The notes beneath the pieces are model-generated. The model saw nothing but the letters and a program-made list of their open reading frames with translations. It had not been told where the DNA came from and did not search any database. From CAZMFZ01 sp964565665 (GTDB taxonomy: Bacteria > Bacteroidota > Bacteroidia > Cytophagales > UBA9547): DNA of 29,502 nt. Numbering within the stretch: the stretch's first letter is position 1; every line of letters starts with the position of its first letter. The translations under genes were made by a program, and so were the position numbers. Shown here in pieces: positions 1 through 8,245 of the stretch. The stretch covers positions 1 through 29,502 of the forward strand of contig CAZMFZ010000033.1 of assembly GCA_964565665.1 (NCBI GenBank). Reading direction: 5' to 3'.

Positions 1-237
1 TCCTATGAGCAAATCCGAATCTTTGGCAATAATGCCAAATAAATAATCGTTGGTTTGGTTTTTGGCAAATTTTTCTAAATACTCTTTCTCTATCTCAAAA
101 GGTATTTGCTGGCTGTAAGTCCGCAAGTTTACCGATACTTCCAAGTCGTTGAGCCATTCGAAATACTTTTCAGCATCTTCAACCCGCACTGGAGCCAAGT
201 AACATTTTTGTCCTAGAAGTTTTTTGCTGTATTTCAT
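1..237 (-). CDS. GNAT-family N-acetyltransferase, N-terminal part (cut by window edge)
   Basis: Only the first 79 residues are present, from an ATG at 237 running off the left edge. The reading frame is fully open. The start (MKYSKKLLGQKCYLAPVR) followed by VEDAEKYFEWLND and the later LFGIIAKDSDLLIG is the typical opening of RimJ/RimL-like GNAT acetyltransferases, where the first strand (xxLxPxxxxDAxxxxxWxND) precedes the acetyl-CoA core. The acetyl-CoA binding loop lies outside the window, so substrate cannot be judged. These enzymes transfer an acetyl group from acetyl-CoA to an amine, for example protein N-termini or small molecules. The gene starts 28 bases beyond the end of the Fic gene on the same strand, so the two may be cotranscribed. 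Confidence 0.7.
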   Translation of the reverse strand, partial: MKYSKKLLGQKCYLAPVRVEDAEKYFEWLNDLEVSVNLRTYSQQIPFEIEKEYLEKFAKNQTNDYLFGIIAKDSDLLIG

Positions 238-264
238 TGTAATAGTATTTTAAATCCTCATGTT

Positions 265-1725
265 TTATATTTCACTAGCAATTTGAGCAATAGTTGCTGT
301 TAATATGTTTTCAATATGAATCCGGATATTATTTTCTTTGGATTCTACATCATCTTTAATAGAGATAACGTGAGGTCTAATATCCAATGGAATAGTTGTA
401 TCTTTATCATCTTCAATCGCAATGTCTTTGTATTCCAAGAAAGCACCTATTGCAATTACACTGTCATCGTACCCATAGTGATGAATCGTTATACATAGTT
501 CATATTTTTTATTATTGAATAATTCGATTTTGAATTTTATATATGCTTTTGGTAATGAACGATTGAAAAAATAATTATGCTTTATGGCATAGGCTACTAT
601 TTGACGATAATAGTAATATTGCTCATTTGTTTCTTTAGGATTACTAGTTTGGACACTAAAATTTGCATTTTCATCAAAATCGCCTTGTAATTTATTGATG
701 TATTCATTTAAGAATTTTTCACAATAGTGGAATACTCGCATTCGTCTTTCCGACAATTGCTTTTCGAATTTCTCTTTATGCTCTTTTTGTTTAGTTTCTA
801 GCTTTAATTTAAAAATATTTGTTACCTCAACAAGAGAATTACTGCTGACCTCTTTTATATTTAATGCCTCTTCAATATTTCTTTTTTGGATTTCGGCAAA
901 ATATAATATAAGTTTTTGAGGTTCTCCATTGTGAGCCAATTCTAAGGCTTTGATGTATTTGATTTTTGCTTCTTCTCTTAAAACTGTAATGGGGAAATAA
1001 TTATTTTTAATAAAGATTAAACTGGCAATAAGCCTTACTACCCTTCCATTTCCATCCTGAAATGGGTGTATTGTAGTAAAAGCATGATGTACCCAGGTAG
1101 CTACAATTAAAGGATTTACTTTCTTTTTAGTTAACTCATCATAAATAACAATAAGGTTATCTATTTCTGCATCTACGTGTTCGGGTGGGCAATATAAAAT
1201 TATAGTTCCATCTTCTCTTGTTGGATTATTTTCTCTTTCTTTAAATTTTCCTTTTATCAAAGGAATCTTGGTTTTATTTCCAAATTGGTCTCTTCCTTCT
1301 GCATATTCTTGATGTCGAGTAACCAAATGATGCAAATCACAAATAAATCCTTTTGTAAATAGCCTATCTTCCTTAACTACATCAAATATGAAATCAACAG
1401 CATCTAAATGATCCTGTAAATGATTTAAAAGACTTTGCTTGGGAATATTCGTATCATTGTGACTTATTAAAGCACCTAAAAAACCTTCATTAATTAGCGT
1501 TTCAGTTACTCCTTTATCTAGGTCGTACATTCGCTCAATTATTCCAGTTTCAATTGCATGTCTTCTTTTTAATTTTACAATAAAAGCTTCATATTCTTGA
1601 GAGTTTTTTTGTAAAATTTCTTTCCTGTGAAACCAAGAGAGTGAAATCTCGTCTAAGGTGGAAGTATCACAAGTTAACCAATTGCTAGAAAAAGAAATAA
1701 AATCCCATAATCTTAGTGTTTTCAT
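265..1725 (-). CDS. Fic domain protein (putative AMP transferase)
   Basis: This is a 486-residue protein with a clear Fic core. The motif HPFQDGNGRVVR lies at residues 220-231, with the catalytic His220 and the anion-binding Asp-Gly-Asn-Gly-Arg all present. Fic proteins usually move AMP from ATP onto Ser, Thr or Tyr hydroxyls of target proteins. Upstream, residues 59-65 (ETGIIER) sit where class II Fic proteins carry the autoinhibitory (S/T)xxxE(G/N) helix. Thr60 and Glu64 are kept but the last residue is Arg instead of Gly or Asn. After the Fic domain there is a Lys/Glu-rich, probably helical stretch at about 300-335, then a C-terminal part of about 150 residues that I do not recognise. No membrane segment or signal peptide is seen. 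No antitoxin-like partner is adjacent. The ATG at 1725 gives a natural N-terminus. Confidence 0.9.
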   Translation of the reverse strand: MKTLRLWDFISFSSNWLTCDTSTLDEISLSWFHRKEILQKNSQEYEAFIVKLKRRHAIETGIIERMYDLDKGVTETLINEGFLGALISHNDTNIPKQSLLNHLQDHLDAVDFIFDVVKEDRLFTKGFICDLHHLVTRHQEYAEGRDQFGNKTKIPLIKGKFKERENNPTREDGTIILYCPPEHVDAEIDNLIVIYDELTKKKVNPLIVATWVHHAFTTIHPFQDGNGRVVRLIASLIFIKNNYFPITVLREEAKIKYIKALELAHNGEPQKLILYFAEIQKRNIEEALNIKEVSSNSLVEVTNIFKLKLETKQKEHKEKFEKQLSERRMRVFHYCEKFLNEYINKLQGDFDENANFSVQTSNPKETNEQYYYYRQIVAYAIKHNYFFNRSLPKAYIKFKIELFNNKKYELCITIHHYGYDDSVIAIGAFLEYKDIAIEDDKDTTIPLDIRPHVISIKDDVESKENNIRIHIENILTATIAQIASEI

Positions 1726-1792
1726 TTAAGCTTAAGTTCTTAAATATTTTACAACAAAATAAAAACTGATTTTAATCAAACTAGAATTGTAA

Positions 1793-2560
1793 TCATCCCA
1801 AAGCTGCAATGGCTGCTCCAATAATGCCTGCGTTGTTTTGCTGCTCAGCAATTTTTATCTCGGTATCAATAGCAATGAATGGAAGAAATTTTTCAGGCTT
1901 TTTGCTAATACCGCCCCCAATGATAAATAAATCGGGATTGATAGTTCGTTCTAAATGCTTCAAATACTTGTTGAAACGGTCGCTCCAAACTTCCCATTCC
2001 AATTCATATTTTTTACGAACGGAATCAGAGCAGTATTTTTCAGCTACTATATCCTTATAATAAAAGTGACCATATTCTGTATTCGGCACCAATTTCCCAT
2101 CAATAAATAAGGCAGAACCAATGCCTGTGCCTATGGTAAGCATTAACACTACACCATTTACCCCTTTCCCTGCTCCGAATTTCACCTCAGCCAAGCCAGC
2201 AGCATCGGCATCGTTTACTACTTTTGTAGGGCATTGGGTGGCTTCAAATATTAGCTTGTCAATATTTACGCCTATCCAACCAATATCTACATTAGCGGCA
2301 GTTTTGGCAATTCCATTTTGAATAACTGCTGGAAAACCGCAACCGATTTGGCCTTGCCATTTGAAATCGGAAAGCATTTCTTTGATTGTTTCCAATACAG
2401 CTTGAGGCGTGGCAGGCTGTGGTGTTTCAATTCTAATTCTTTCGGTGAGCAATTCGCCCGACACTACATCTACAATGGCTCCTTTTACACCAGAGCCACC
2501 AATATCAATGCCAAGTACATGCTTTTCCTCCGTTTTGCTACTAAAAAAGGGAATTCTCAC
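1793..2560 (-). CDS. ppgK: Polyphosphate glucokinase-type ROK family kinase
   Basis: This 255-residue sugar kinase has the ROK/actin-fold phosphate loop DIGGSGVKG at residues 19-27, the catalytic aspartate in VNDADAAG (Asp117) and a second phosphate loop TIGTGIGSA at 142-150. Residues 160-165 (NTEYGH), the region of about 170-205 and the IIGGGISKKPEKFLP segment match the polyphosphate-glucose phosphotransferase branch rather than ordinary ROK kinases or repressors. Length and absence of an HTH domain agree. The expected reaction is phosphorylation of glucose to glucose 6-phosphate using inorganic polyphosphate and possibly ATP, in the cytoplasm. The start is a GTG at 2560; no in-frame ATG exists before the glycine loop. 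The neighbours do not belong to a sugar operon. Confidence 0.85.
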   Translation of the reverse strand: MRIPFFSSKTEEKHVLGIDIGGSGVKGAIVDVVSGELLTERIRIETPQPATPQAVLETIKEMLSDFKWQGQIGCGFPAVIQNGIAKTAANVDIGWIGVNIDKLIFEATQCPTKVVNDADAAGLAEVKFGAGKGVNGVVLMLTIGTGIGSALFIDGKLVPNTEYGHFYYKDIVAEKYCSDSVRKKYELEWEVWSDRFNKYLKHLERTINPDLFIIGGGISKKPEKFLPFIAIDTEIKIAEQQNNAGIIGAAIAALG

Positions 2561-2643
2561 GAGAGTGTAATTAGTTATAAGTGTGTAAATTAAAAAGAGT
2601 TACTCCGAAAAATATTCTCAAAAGTAACTCTCATAAAACTTGG

Positions 2644-2772
2644 TTATTTGGCTTTTGCGGTTGCCTTAGGCGCTAACTCAACCGTTTGTTTGGCTGATTT
2701 TCTTTTTCTGCGAACCCCATAGGTGCCTTTCCAAACCTTGCCTTTTTTAGATTTTATATCTCCTTTGCCCAT
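2644..2772 (-). CDS. 30S ribosomal protein bTHX
   Basis: This 42-codon gene encodes a very basic small protein starting MGKGDIKSKKGKVWKGTYG and followed by RRKRKSAK. The opening MGKGD-K-(S/T)-(K/R)-(K/R)-GK-(I/V)-W-(K/R)-G-(T/S)-(Y/F)-G is the signature of the Bacteroidetes branch of the bTHX family, the small peptide that sits in the head of the 30S subunit and stabilises 16S rRNA. The C-terminal part is a low-complexity Lys/Ala tail. It runs from an ATG at 2772 to TAA at 2644-2646 and lies upstream of the glucokinase gene, with an 83-base gap. Typical family members are 40-70 residues, so it is probably complete. It is easily missed because of its size. Confidence 0.85.
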   Translation of the reverse strand: MGKGDIKSKKGKVWKGTYGVRRKRKSAKQTVELAPKATAKAK

Positions 2773-2967
2773 GCTAATGAAAAATTAATTTGAAATGAGA
2801 ATAATTACAATGTTTGCAAATTTACATAAGCCAAACGAATACAAAAAGCTTTAGGGCTATTAAACATTGACAATGCTTAATAATTTTTTCTATGATGATT
2901 TCTATGAAATCCAGCAGATAAAAGCCTCATTTTTTGAATATTTGCGAAGCTAAAACATAAAGCAAGT

Positions 2968-3420
2968 GTGGATAAAAATACAGCACTCACCAAAGCTTAT
3001 CGCTATTGTGCCTATCAAGAACGCACTCAAGCCGAGGTAAGAAACAAATTGCAGGAATTGGAATTGTATGACGATGCAGTTGAAGAAATAATAGTACAAT
3101 TGATTCAGGAAGGCTTTGTAAATGAAGAGCGATTTGCCAAAGCATACGCTTCGGGCAAATTTAGAAACTTGAAATGGGGCAAAATCAAGATTAAACAGGG
3201 GCTAAAGCAACATGGATTAAGTGAGTATTGCATAAAAAAAGGTTTGGCAGAGATAGATGGCAATGAATATGAAAAAACGATTTCAAAGCTGATTGAGAAG
3301 AAAATGCCAACTTTTAAAGAGAAAATTGTAGCAATTTCACAGCAAAAGATGATAAAATTCTTAATCGGGAAAGGTTTTGAAGCCGATATTGCTGTGGAGA
3401 TGGTGAAAAGCAGCCATTGA
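2968..3420 (+). CDS. recX: Regulatory protein RecX
   Basis: This 150-residue protein is made of three-helix repeats typical of RecX. The first part (residues 6-26, AYRYCAYQERTQAEVRNKL) holds the usual LxxRxxSxxEL pattern, and EEGF-type turns occur in QEGFVNEERFAKAYASGKF (about residues 49-67). RecX binds RecA filaments and inhibits strand exchange and ATPase activity. No recA gene is in the window, which is normal in this phylum. The start chosen is GTG at 2968, because the only upstream in-frame codons back to the previous stop do not include ATG and homology begins right after it. It stands alone on the plus strand; the divergent bTHX gene is about 195 bases away. Confidence 0.88.
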   Translation: MDKNTALTKAYRYCAYQERTQAEVRNKLQELELYDDAVEEIIVQLIQEGFVNEERFAKAYASGKFRNLKWGKIKIKQGLKQHGLSEYCIKKGLAEIDGNEYEKTISKLIEKKMPTFKEKIVAISQQKMIKFLIGKGFEADIAVEMVKSSH

Positions 3421-3519
3421 TTTCAGTTAGCTTAAGCCAACGGAAATAATCAAAATAAATAGAAGCTTTTGAAATCTAAGCCGAGGCTACAGCCGTTAAT
3501 ATCAAAAATATAACCTTAT

Positions 3520-4545
3520 ATGTGGTATAGATCACTACTTGAAAAGAATTTGGTACCCGATTTTTTACTGCGGAATGGTATCAGGCAATTATTAACCCAA
3601 AGATTAATTGACGAAACCCATGGAGATGTAGAGCAAAATCAGTTTCATTTCATCGCGCTGCTTGAAAAACTAAGGCAAAGCCCCATTGCCGTAAATACGC
3701 AGGAAGCCAACGAGCAACATTACGAAATTCCCACCCCTTTTTACCAAATGGTACTTGGTAAAAACCTCAAATACAGTGCCTGCTACTACGAAACGGGTAA
3801 AGAAACATTAAGTCAAGCCGAAGATAAAATGCTTGCAACTACCATTTCAAGAGCTGATTTAAAAGATGGACTTCAAATTCTTGAACTTGGTTGCGGTTGG
3901 GGTTCGCTTTCTCTGTATATGGCTGAAAAATATCCCAATAGCAGGATTGTAGCAGTTTCCAATTCTAAAACACAAAAGGAATTTATAGACCTCGAGGCAA
4001 AAAAACGTGGCATCAACAACCTCAGCATCATTACCTGCAACATCAACGATTTCCAAACCGACATGAAATTTGACAGGGTTGTCTCGGTCGAAATGTTTGA
4101 ACATACACGCAATTATGAAGTATTAATGCAGAAGGTGGCCAATTTTCTAACTACTGGAGGAAAGCTATTTGTTCACATTTTCACCCACAGAAACTATACT
4201 TATCTCTTTGAGGAAAAAGATGAATCGGATTGGATGTCTAAATATTTCTTTACAGGAGGTACTATGCCATCAGATTATTTGCTTTTGTATTTTCAAAAAC
4301 AACTTAAAATTGAAAAACATTGGCGTGTAAATGGCAAACACTATGCCCAAACTAGTAAACATTGGCTTCAAAATATGGATAAACACAAAGCGGAGATTAC
4401 GCCTTTGTTTGAGCAAACGTATGGAAAAGACCAAGCATTGAAATGGTGGGTTTATTGGCGAATATTCTTTATGTCGTGTGCTGAATTGTGGGGCTATAAT
4501 GAAGGTAATGAATGGTTTGTGAGCCATTACTTATTTGTAAAATGA
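3520..4545 (+). CDS. SAM-dependent methyltransferase, CFA synthase/coclaurine N-methyltransferase-like
   Basis: This 341-residue class I methyltransferase carries the SAM-binding motif ILELGCGWG at residues 120-128, preceded by HYEIPTPFYQMVLG and KYSACYY (Cys88) as in the cyclopropane fatty acid synthase superfamily. VSVEMFEH lies after the third strand. The C-terminal part is rich in aromatic residues (HWLQNMD, KWWVYWRIFFMSCAELWGY), which resembles the branch annotated as coclaurine N-methyltransferase-like or CFA-related rather than true CFA synthase. The substrate is unknown; a lipid acyl chain or an amine would both fit. It opens a plus-strand group with an FAD oxidoreductase, a DUF1365 protein and a second CFA-like enzyme, so a role in membrane lipid modification is the best inference. 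A 295-base spacer with a 21-bp array separates it from the next gene. Confidence 0.8.
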   Translation: MWYRSLLEKNLVPDFLLRNGIRQLLTQRLIDETHGDVEQNQFHFIALLEKLRQSPIAVNTQEANEQHYEIPTPFYQMVLGKNLKYSACYYETGKETLSQAEDKMLATTISRADLKDGLQILELGCGWGSLSLYMAEKYPNSRIVAVSNSKTQKEFIDLEAKKRGINNLSIITCNINDFQTDMKFDRVVSVEMFEHTRNYEVLMQKVANFLTTGGKLFVHIFTHRNYTYLFEEKDESDWMSKYFFTGGTMPSDYLLLYFQKQLKIEKHWRVNGKHYAQTSKHWLQNMDKHKAEITPLFEQTYGKDQALKWWVYWRIFFMSCAELWGYNEGNEWFVSHYLFVK

Positions 4546-4596
4546 GATTTAATATTTAAGATAAGAGAATAAAGATGATAATAAATAGTCTACCAA

Positions 4597-4806
4597 GGTT
4601 CTCAAAGGCCTAGAGAAGGTTATAATCATTGAAAAAAAGGTTCTCAAAGGTCTTAAGAACCTTCTCAACCGTATTTAGAAGGTTCTCAATAGTCTTTAGA
4701 AGGTTCTCAAAGGCATTAAGAAGGTCTTAATCGATGAAAAGAAGGTTCTCAAAGGTCTCTAGAAGGTTCTCAACAGTTATGAGAAGGATCTCAGTTTATA
4801 AAACAT
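4597..4806. repeat. 21-bp tandem repeat array, ten units, in phase with two DNA turns
   Basis: Ten consecutive units start exactly every 21 bases, at 4597, 4618, 4639, 4660, 4681, 4702, 4723, 4744, 4765 and 4786. The core GGTTCTCAA is exact in six units (1, 3, 5, 6, 8, 9); units 2, 4, 7 and 10 are diverged. Each unit ends in AGAA or nearly so, hence most unit junctions form the dyad AGAA-GG-TTCT. Units 2 and 7 contain in-frame TGA, and the minus strand reads TAA from TTCTAA, so the array is not coding. It fills most of the 295-base space before the FAD oxidoreductase gene. Confidence 0.9.
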
Positions 4807-4840
4807 TAACCTTAAGTATCAATAATTATAGCTTAACATA

Positions 4841-6085
4841 ATGAAATCGATTGCAATTGTAGGTACAGGAATAGCTGGAATGGGTGCTGCTCATTTACTG
4901 CATAAAAAATATGATATCACTCTATTTGAACAAAATGATTACGTAGGTGGGCATACCAACACTGTTTCTATAAATGAAAATGACGCAAACATACCCATAG
5001 ATACAGGATTTATAGTATTCAATTATGAAACTTATCCTCACTTATGCAAGCTATTTGAAGAACTTGACATAGCCGTAAAAAAAACTGATATGTCTTTTGG
5101 CGTGCAGTACAAGCCAACGGGTTTAGAATATTGTGGCACAAGTCTCAATCATTTATTCGCTCAGAGAAAAAACTTATTTAACATAAACTATATCCGTTTT
5201 TTATTGCAAATCAACCGCTTTAATAGTGAATGTATTGAAGTTATCAACGACCCTATTTATCAAAATTATTCAGTAAGCACATATGTGAAAGCGAAAAAAT
5301 ATAGTGAAGATTTTACCTATAAATATTTACTTCCCATGACTGCCGCTTTGTGGAGTACGCCTACTGATATTACGCTGCAATTTCCTATTGTATCACTGGT
5401 ACGTTTCTTCAAAAATCATGGTTTTTTAGGATTGAATACACAATTTCAGTGGTATACAGTTCAAAATGGCAGTCATACTTACAGAGATAAACTTATTGCA
5501 CCATTTAAAGATAAAATTAGGCTAAACAGTAAAGTAACAAGCGTAAAAAGAATTGACAGTGGAATTGAATTAACTGGAAATAATAAACAAACTTTTAAGT
5601 TTAATAAAGTAATATTTGCATCACATGCCGACCAGACACTTGACATGCTTTCTGATGCTACTGATGAGGAAATCAGTTTGCTAAAGCCTTTTCAGTACCA
5701 AAACAATATTGCTACGCTTCATACCGATAGCTCCTTAATGCCTAAAAATAAGCTCACATGGTCGGCTTGGAACTATAGAATTGATGAGATTAATAATGAA
5801 AAAGTTCCGCATTGCATTTACTACATGAACAGGCTTCAAAATATAAGTAATAATCAAGATTATTTTCTTTCAATTAATGATCCAAGCTTAATAGAACCTA
5901 ATAAAATATTAAAAGTGATTCAATATGAGCATCCCATATTCACTGTAGAAGCTATGCAAGCACAAAAAAGCTTGCACTTGTTGAATAATAACGATAATAA
6001 CACCTATTACTGTGGCAGTTATTTCAAATATGGCTTTCATGAGGATGCGCTGGCATCCGCTATTGAGATTTGCAAAAAATTATAA
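4841..6085 (+). CDS. FAD/NAD(P)-dependent amine-oxidase-type oxidoreductase
   Basis: This 414-residue protein opens with IAIVGTGIAGMGAAHLL, in which Gly8, Gly10 and Gly13 form the dinucleotide-binding GxGxxG loop. It is followed by FEQNDYVGGHTNTV, the usual GG motif of the flavin amine oxidase/phytoene desaturase superfamily. The end (YYCGSYFKYGFHEDALASAIEICK) is the typical C-terminal FAD contact of this family. Members regularly sit beside DUF1365 and CFA-synthase-like genes in many bacteria, and in plants a similar domain is fused to CFA synthase. Here it lies immediately before both partners. The reaction is not established; oxidation or desaturation of a modified acyl chain is a plausible role. 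No membrane segment is obvious, so it is probably cytoplasmic or peripheral. Confidence 0.85.
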   Translation: MKSIAIVGTGIAGMGAAHLLHKKYDITLFEQNDYVGGHTNTVSINENDANIPIDTGFIVFNYETYPHLCKLFEELDIAVKKTDMSFGVQYKPTGLEYCGTSLNHLFAQRKNLFNINYIRFLLQINRFNSECIEVINDPIYQNYSVSTYVKAKKYSEDFTYKYLLPMTAALWSTPTDITLQFPIVSLVRFFKNHGFLGLNTQFQWYTVQNGSHTYRDKLIAPFKDKIRLNSKVTSVKRIDSGIELTGNNKQTFKFNKVIFASHADQTLDMLSDATDEEISLLKPFQYQNNIATLHTDSSLMPKNKLTWSAWNYRIDEINNEKVPHCIYYMNRLQNISNNQDYFLSINDPSLIEPNKILKVIQYEHPIFTVEAMQAQKSLHLLNNNDNNTYYCGSYFKYGFHEDALASAIEICKKL

Positions 6086-6096
6086 TAGATATAAGT

Positions 6097-6936
6097 ATGA
6101 ATTTAGAATCGTGTATATACAGTTGCGAAGTGTGGCACCGCAGATATTCACCTAAAAAGCACTATTTCAAATATAGTATCTACATGTTTTATATTGATCT
6201 AGATGAGTTAACATTACTCAATTCTAAAATAAAATTATTTGGCTACAATACTTTTAACTTATACAATTTCAGAGATAAAGACCACCTACAACTCAACCCA
6301 TGGCAACATGATATAAATACTAAAGAAAATATTATAAAATATTTGGCAAACAATAAAGTAAATATAAATGAAATTGGAAAAATAAAATTATTGACCAATT
6401 TGGTAACTGCAGGCTATATTTTTAATCCCGTATCATTTTATTATGTATTTGATAATCAAAATAAACCTTTGTGTGCAGTAGTTGAAATATGCAATACCTT
6501 CCATGAATTAAAACCATATTTCATTGCGATCCACGAATGGAATGAAAAATACTTTGAAAATAAAGCTACTAAATATTTTTATGTATCTCCTTTTATTCAA
6601 CACAATTCAGCATTTCACTTTCGACTGCAAATACCTTCCGAAAGTTTAACAATACATATTGATGATTTAATAGATGATGAGATTATATTAAAAACACGAT
6701 TGCAAGGGAAAAAAGCACCACTTTCTGATCGTACATTATTATTCTACTTTCTCTCTATTCCGTTTATAACATTTAAAATAATTATAGCTATACATTTTCA
6801 GGCTTTAGTGCTATGGATGAAGAACTTGAAATACTACAAAAAAGCCGATCATATTGATTTGCAAAGAGAAATAACAAGACCACATAAATCCTTAAAAAAC
6901 CATGGAAACTACTATCAAGAAAGCGAAGCTGTATAA
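6097..6936 (+). CDS. DUF1365 domain-containing protein
   Basis: This protein of about 279 residues matches the DUF1365 family: it begins with SCIYSCEVWHRRYSPKKHYF, the family's hallmark (xxxYxGxVxHxRxxPxxHxF), followed by YMFYIDLDEL, NPVSFYYVFD and YVSPFIQ. The family has no assigned enzymatic activity and is almost always found with an FAD oxidoreductase and a CFA-like methyltransferase, as here. I chose the ATG at 6097, 11 bases after the preceding stop; an earlier TTG at 6070 would overlap the oxidoreductase and adds residues not seen in relatives. A hydrophobic stretch near the C-terminus (LLFYFLSIPFITFKIIIAIH) may attach the protein to the membrane. The end overlaps the start of the next gene by 35 bases, so the two are translationally linked. 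Confidence 0.85.
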   Translation: MNLESCIYSCEVWHRRYSPKKHYFKYSIYMFYIDLDELTLLNSKIKLFGYNTFNLYNFRDKDHLQLNPWQHDINTKENIIKYLANNKVNINEIGKIKLLTNLVTAGYIFNPVSFYYVFDNQNKPLCAVVEICNTFHELKPYFIAIHEWNEKYFENKATKYFYVSPFIQHNSAFHFRLQIPSESLTIHIDDLIDDEIILKTRLQGKKAPLSDRTLLFYFLSIPFITFKIIIAIHFQALVLWMKNLKYYKKADHIDLQREITRPHKSLKNHGNYYQESEAV

Positions 6937-8152
6937 TCGCAAGTATAATTTATTTGAAAATCTTGTATTGAAAGGATTGAAAAATCTTCCATTTGGTAGG
7001 CTTACTATTACTTTACCAAATGGAGATTTATTGGCGATAGGCAATGGGAAAAGCAATATTGAAGCCAATATCTACATTAAAAATGCCAATTTTTATAAAA
7101 AATGTGTACTGTACGGAGATCTGGGTTTTGCCGAAGCATATATTAATGAAGATTGGAACACTGATAATATCACTGAGGTAATCCGTTTTTTTATTCTCAA
7201 TCTTGAACATACTTCTTTTATGAGCGGTGGAAAGTGGAAGCAAAAGGGTATCAATTTATTTCGTTGGCTCAACAAAATATACCATTCCAGCAGAGCAAAT
7301 ACATTGCTTGGTTCTAAAAAGAACATAGCCGAGCATTACGATTTGGGTAATGATTTTTATAAACTATGGCTTGATAAAACAATGACATATTCCGGTGCTT
7401 ACTTTATTTATCCAGATATGAATCTTGAAGAGGCGCAGTATAGTAAATACGATAGGTTATGCAGACAATTGCACCTCAAATCAAGCGATTATGTACTTGA
7501 AATTGGTAGTGGCTGGGGTAGCAATGCTATTCATATTGCTAAATATTATGGCTGTAAAGTTGATACCGTTACCATTTCAGAAGAGCAATACAAATATGTA
7601 AAAGAGCGTATAGCTATAGAGAAATTGAGCGACAAAGTATCGGTTTACTTAAAAGATTATAGGCTTATTAAGGGTAAATACGATAGAATAGTATCTATTG
7701 AAATGCTAGAGGCTGTAGGTGCGAAGTATTACAAAACCTATTTCGATACTTGTAATTCTTTGTTGAAGCCACATGGCTTATTTGCCTTGCAGGTAATTAC
7801 TTGTCCTGATAGCCGATTTAATGAACTAAAGAATAATGTAGATTTTATACAAAAACACATTTTCCCAGGATCTCTGCTGCCTTCTATTGCAGAGATTACA
7901 AAATCTATAAATGCTACTAGTAAATTCACCTTAATAAATGCGAAAGACTTGGGAATTGATTATGCTAAAACATTGCATATCTGGCATTTAAGTTTCAATG
8001 CGAAAATAGAAGAAGTAAGGCAACTCGGCTATTCCGAAAGCTTTATTCGCAAGTGGAATTACTACTTGTGTTATTGTGAAGCTGCCTTTGAAATGCGAAA
8101 TATCAATGTGATGCAGCTGGTGTATTCCCGACCTAATAATGTAGGGTATTGA
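6902..8152 (+). CDS. Cyclopropane-fatty-acyl-phospholipid synthase family methyltransferase
   Basis: This 416-residue protein has the CFA synthase layout: an N-terminal SCP2-like region, HYDLGNDFYKLWLDKTMTYS (145-164), the SAM motif VLEIGSGWG (198-206), VTISEEQ, and VSIEMLEAVG. It uses SAM to methylate or methylenate double bonds of membrane lipids. Several positions differ from E. coli CFA synthase: the Cys of the YSCAYW motif is Gly (YSGAYF), MFEHVG is MLEAVG, LHTIG is LQVIT, and the late WYERF is WHLSF. Those residues help to bind the bicarbonate needed for ring closure, so this member may make a methyl-branched or methylated unsaturated chain instead. The start is the ATG at 6902 inside the end of the DUF1365 gene. 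It is the last gene of the cluster. Confidence 0.88.
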   Translation: METTIKKAKLYNRKYNLFENLVLKGLKNLPFGRLTITLPNGDLLAIGNGKSNIEANIYIKNANFYKKCVLYGDLGFAEAYINEDWNTDNITEVIRFFILNLEHTSFMSGGKWKQKGINLFRWLNKIYHSSRANTLLGSKKNIAEHYDLGNDFYKLWLDKTMTYSGAYFIYPDMNLEEAQYSKYDRLCRQLHLKSSDYVLEIGSGWGSNAIHIAKYYGCKVDTVTISEEQYKYVKERIAIEKLSDKVSVYLKDYRLIKGKYDRIVSIEMLEAVGAKYYKTYFDTCNSLLKPHGLFALQVITCPDSRFNELKNNVDFIQKHIFPGSLLPSIAEITKSINATSKFTLINAKDLGIDYAKTLHIWHLSFNAKIEEVRQLGYSESFIRKWNYYLCYCEAAFEMRNINVMQLVYSRPNNVGY

Positions 8153-8245
8153 AAGATTTATTTAGTTTGAGAACATGAATAGTCTAGCTTCCGAGATTTA
8201 GGAAAACTATAAAACTAAGACTAATTTTGAGAAAAACAGCAGCGT

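Noticed and set aside
4597..4806. CRISPR array
   Set aside because: The repeat period is 21 bases and the whole unit is repeated; there are no unique spacers and no cas genes.
4597..4806. Resemblance of AGAA-GG-TTCT to the eukaryotic heat shock element
   Set aside because: The match is to a short pattern from another domain of life; bacteria lack that factor, so I treat it as coincidence.
6070..6096. TTG at 6070 as start of the DUF1365 gene
   Set aside because: It overlaps the previous gene and adds nine residues not expected in the family; ATG at 6097 is better.
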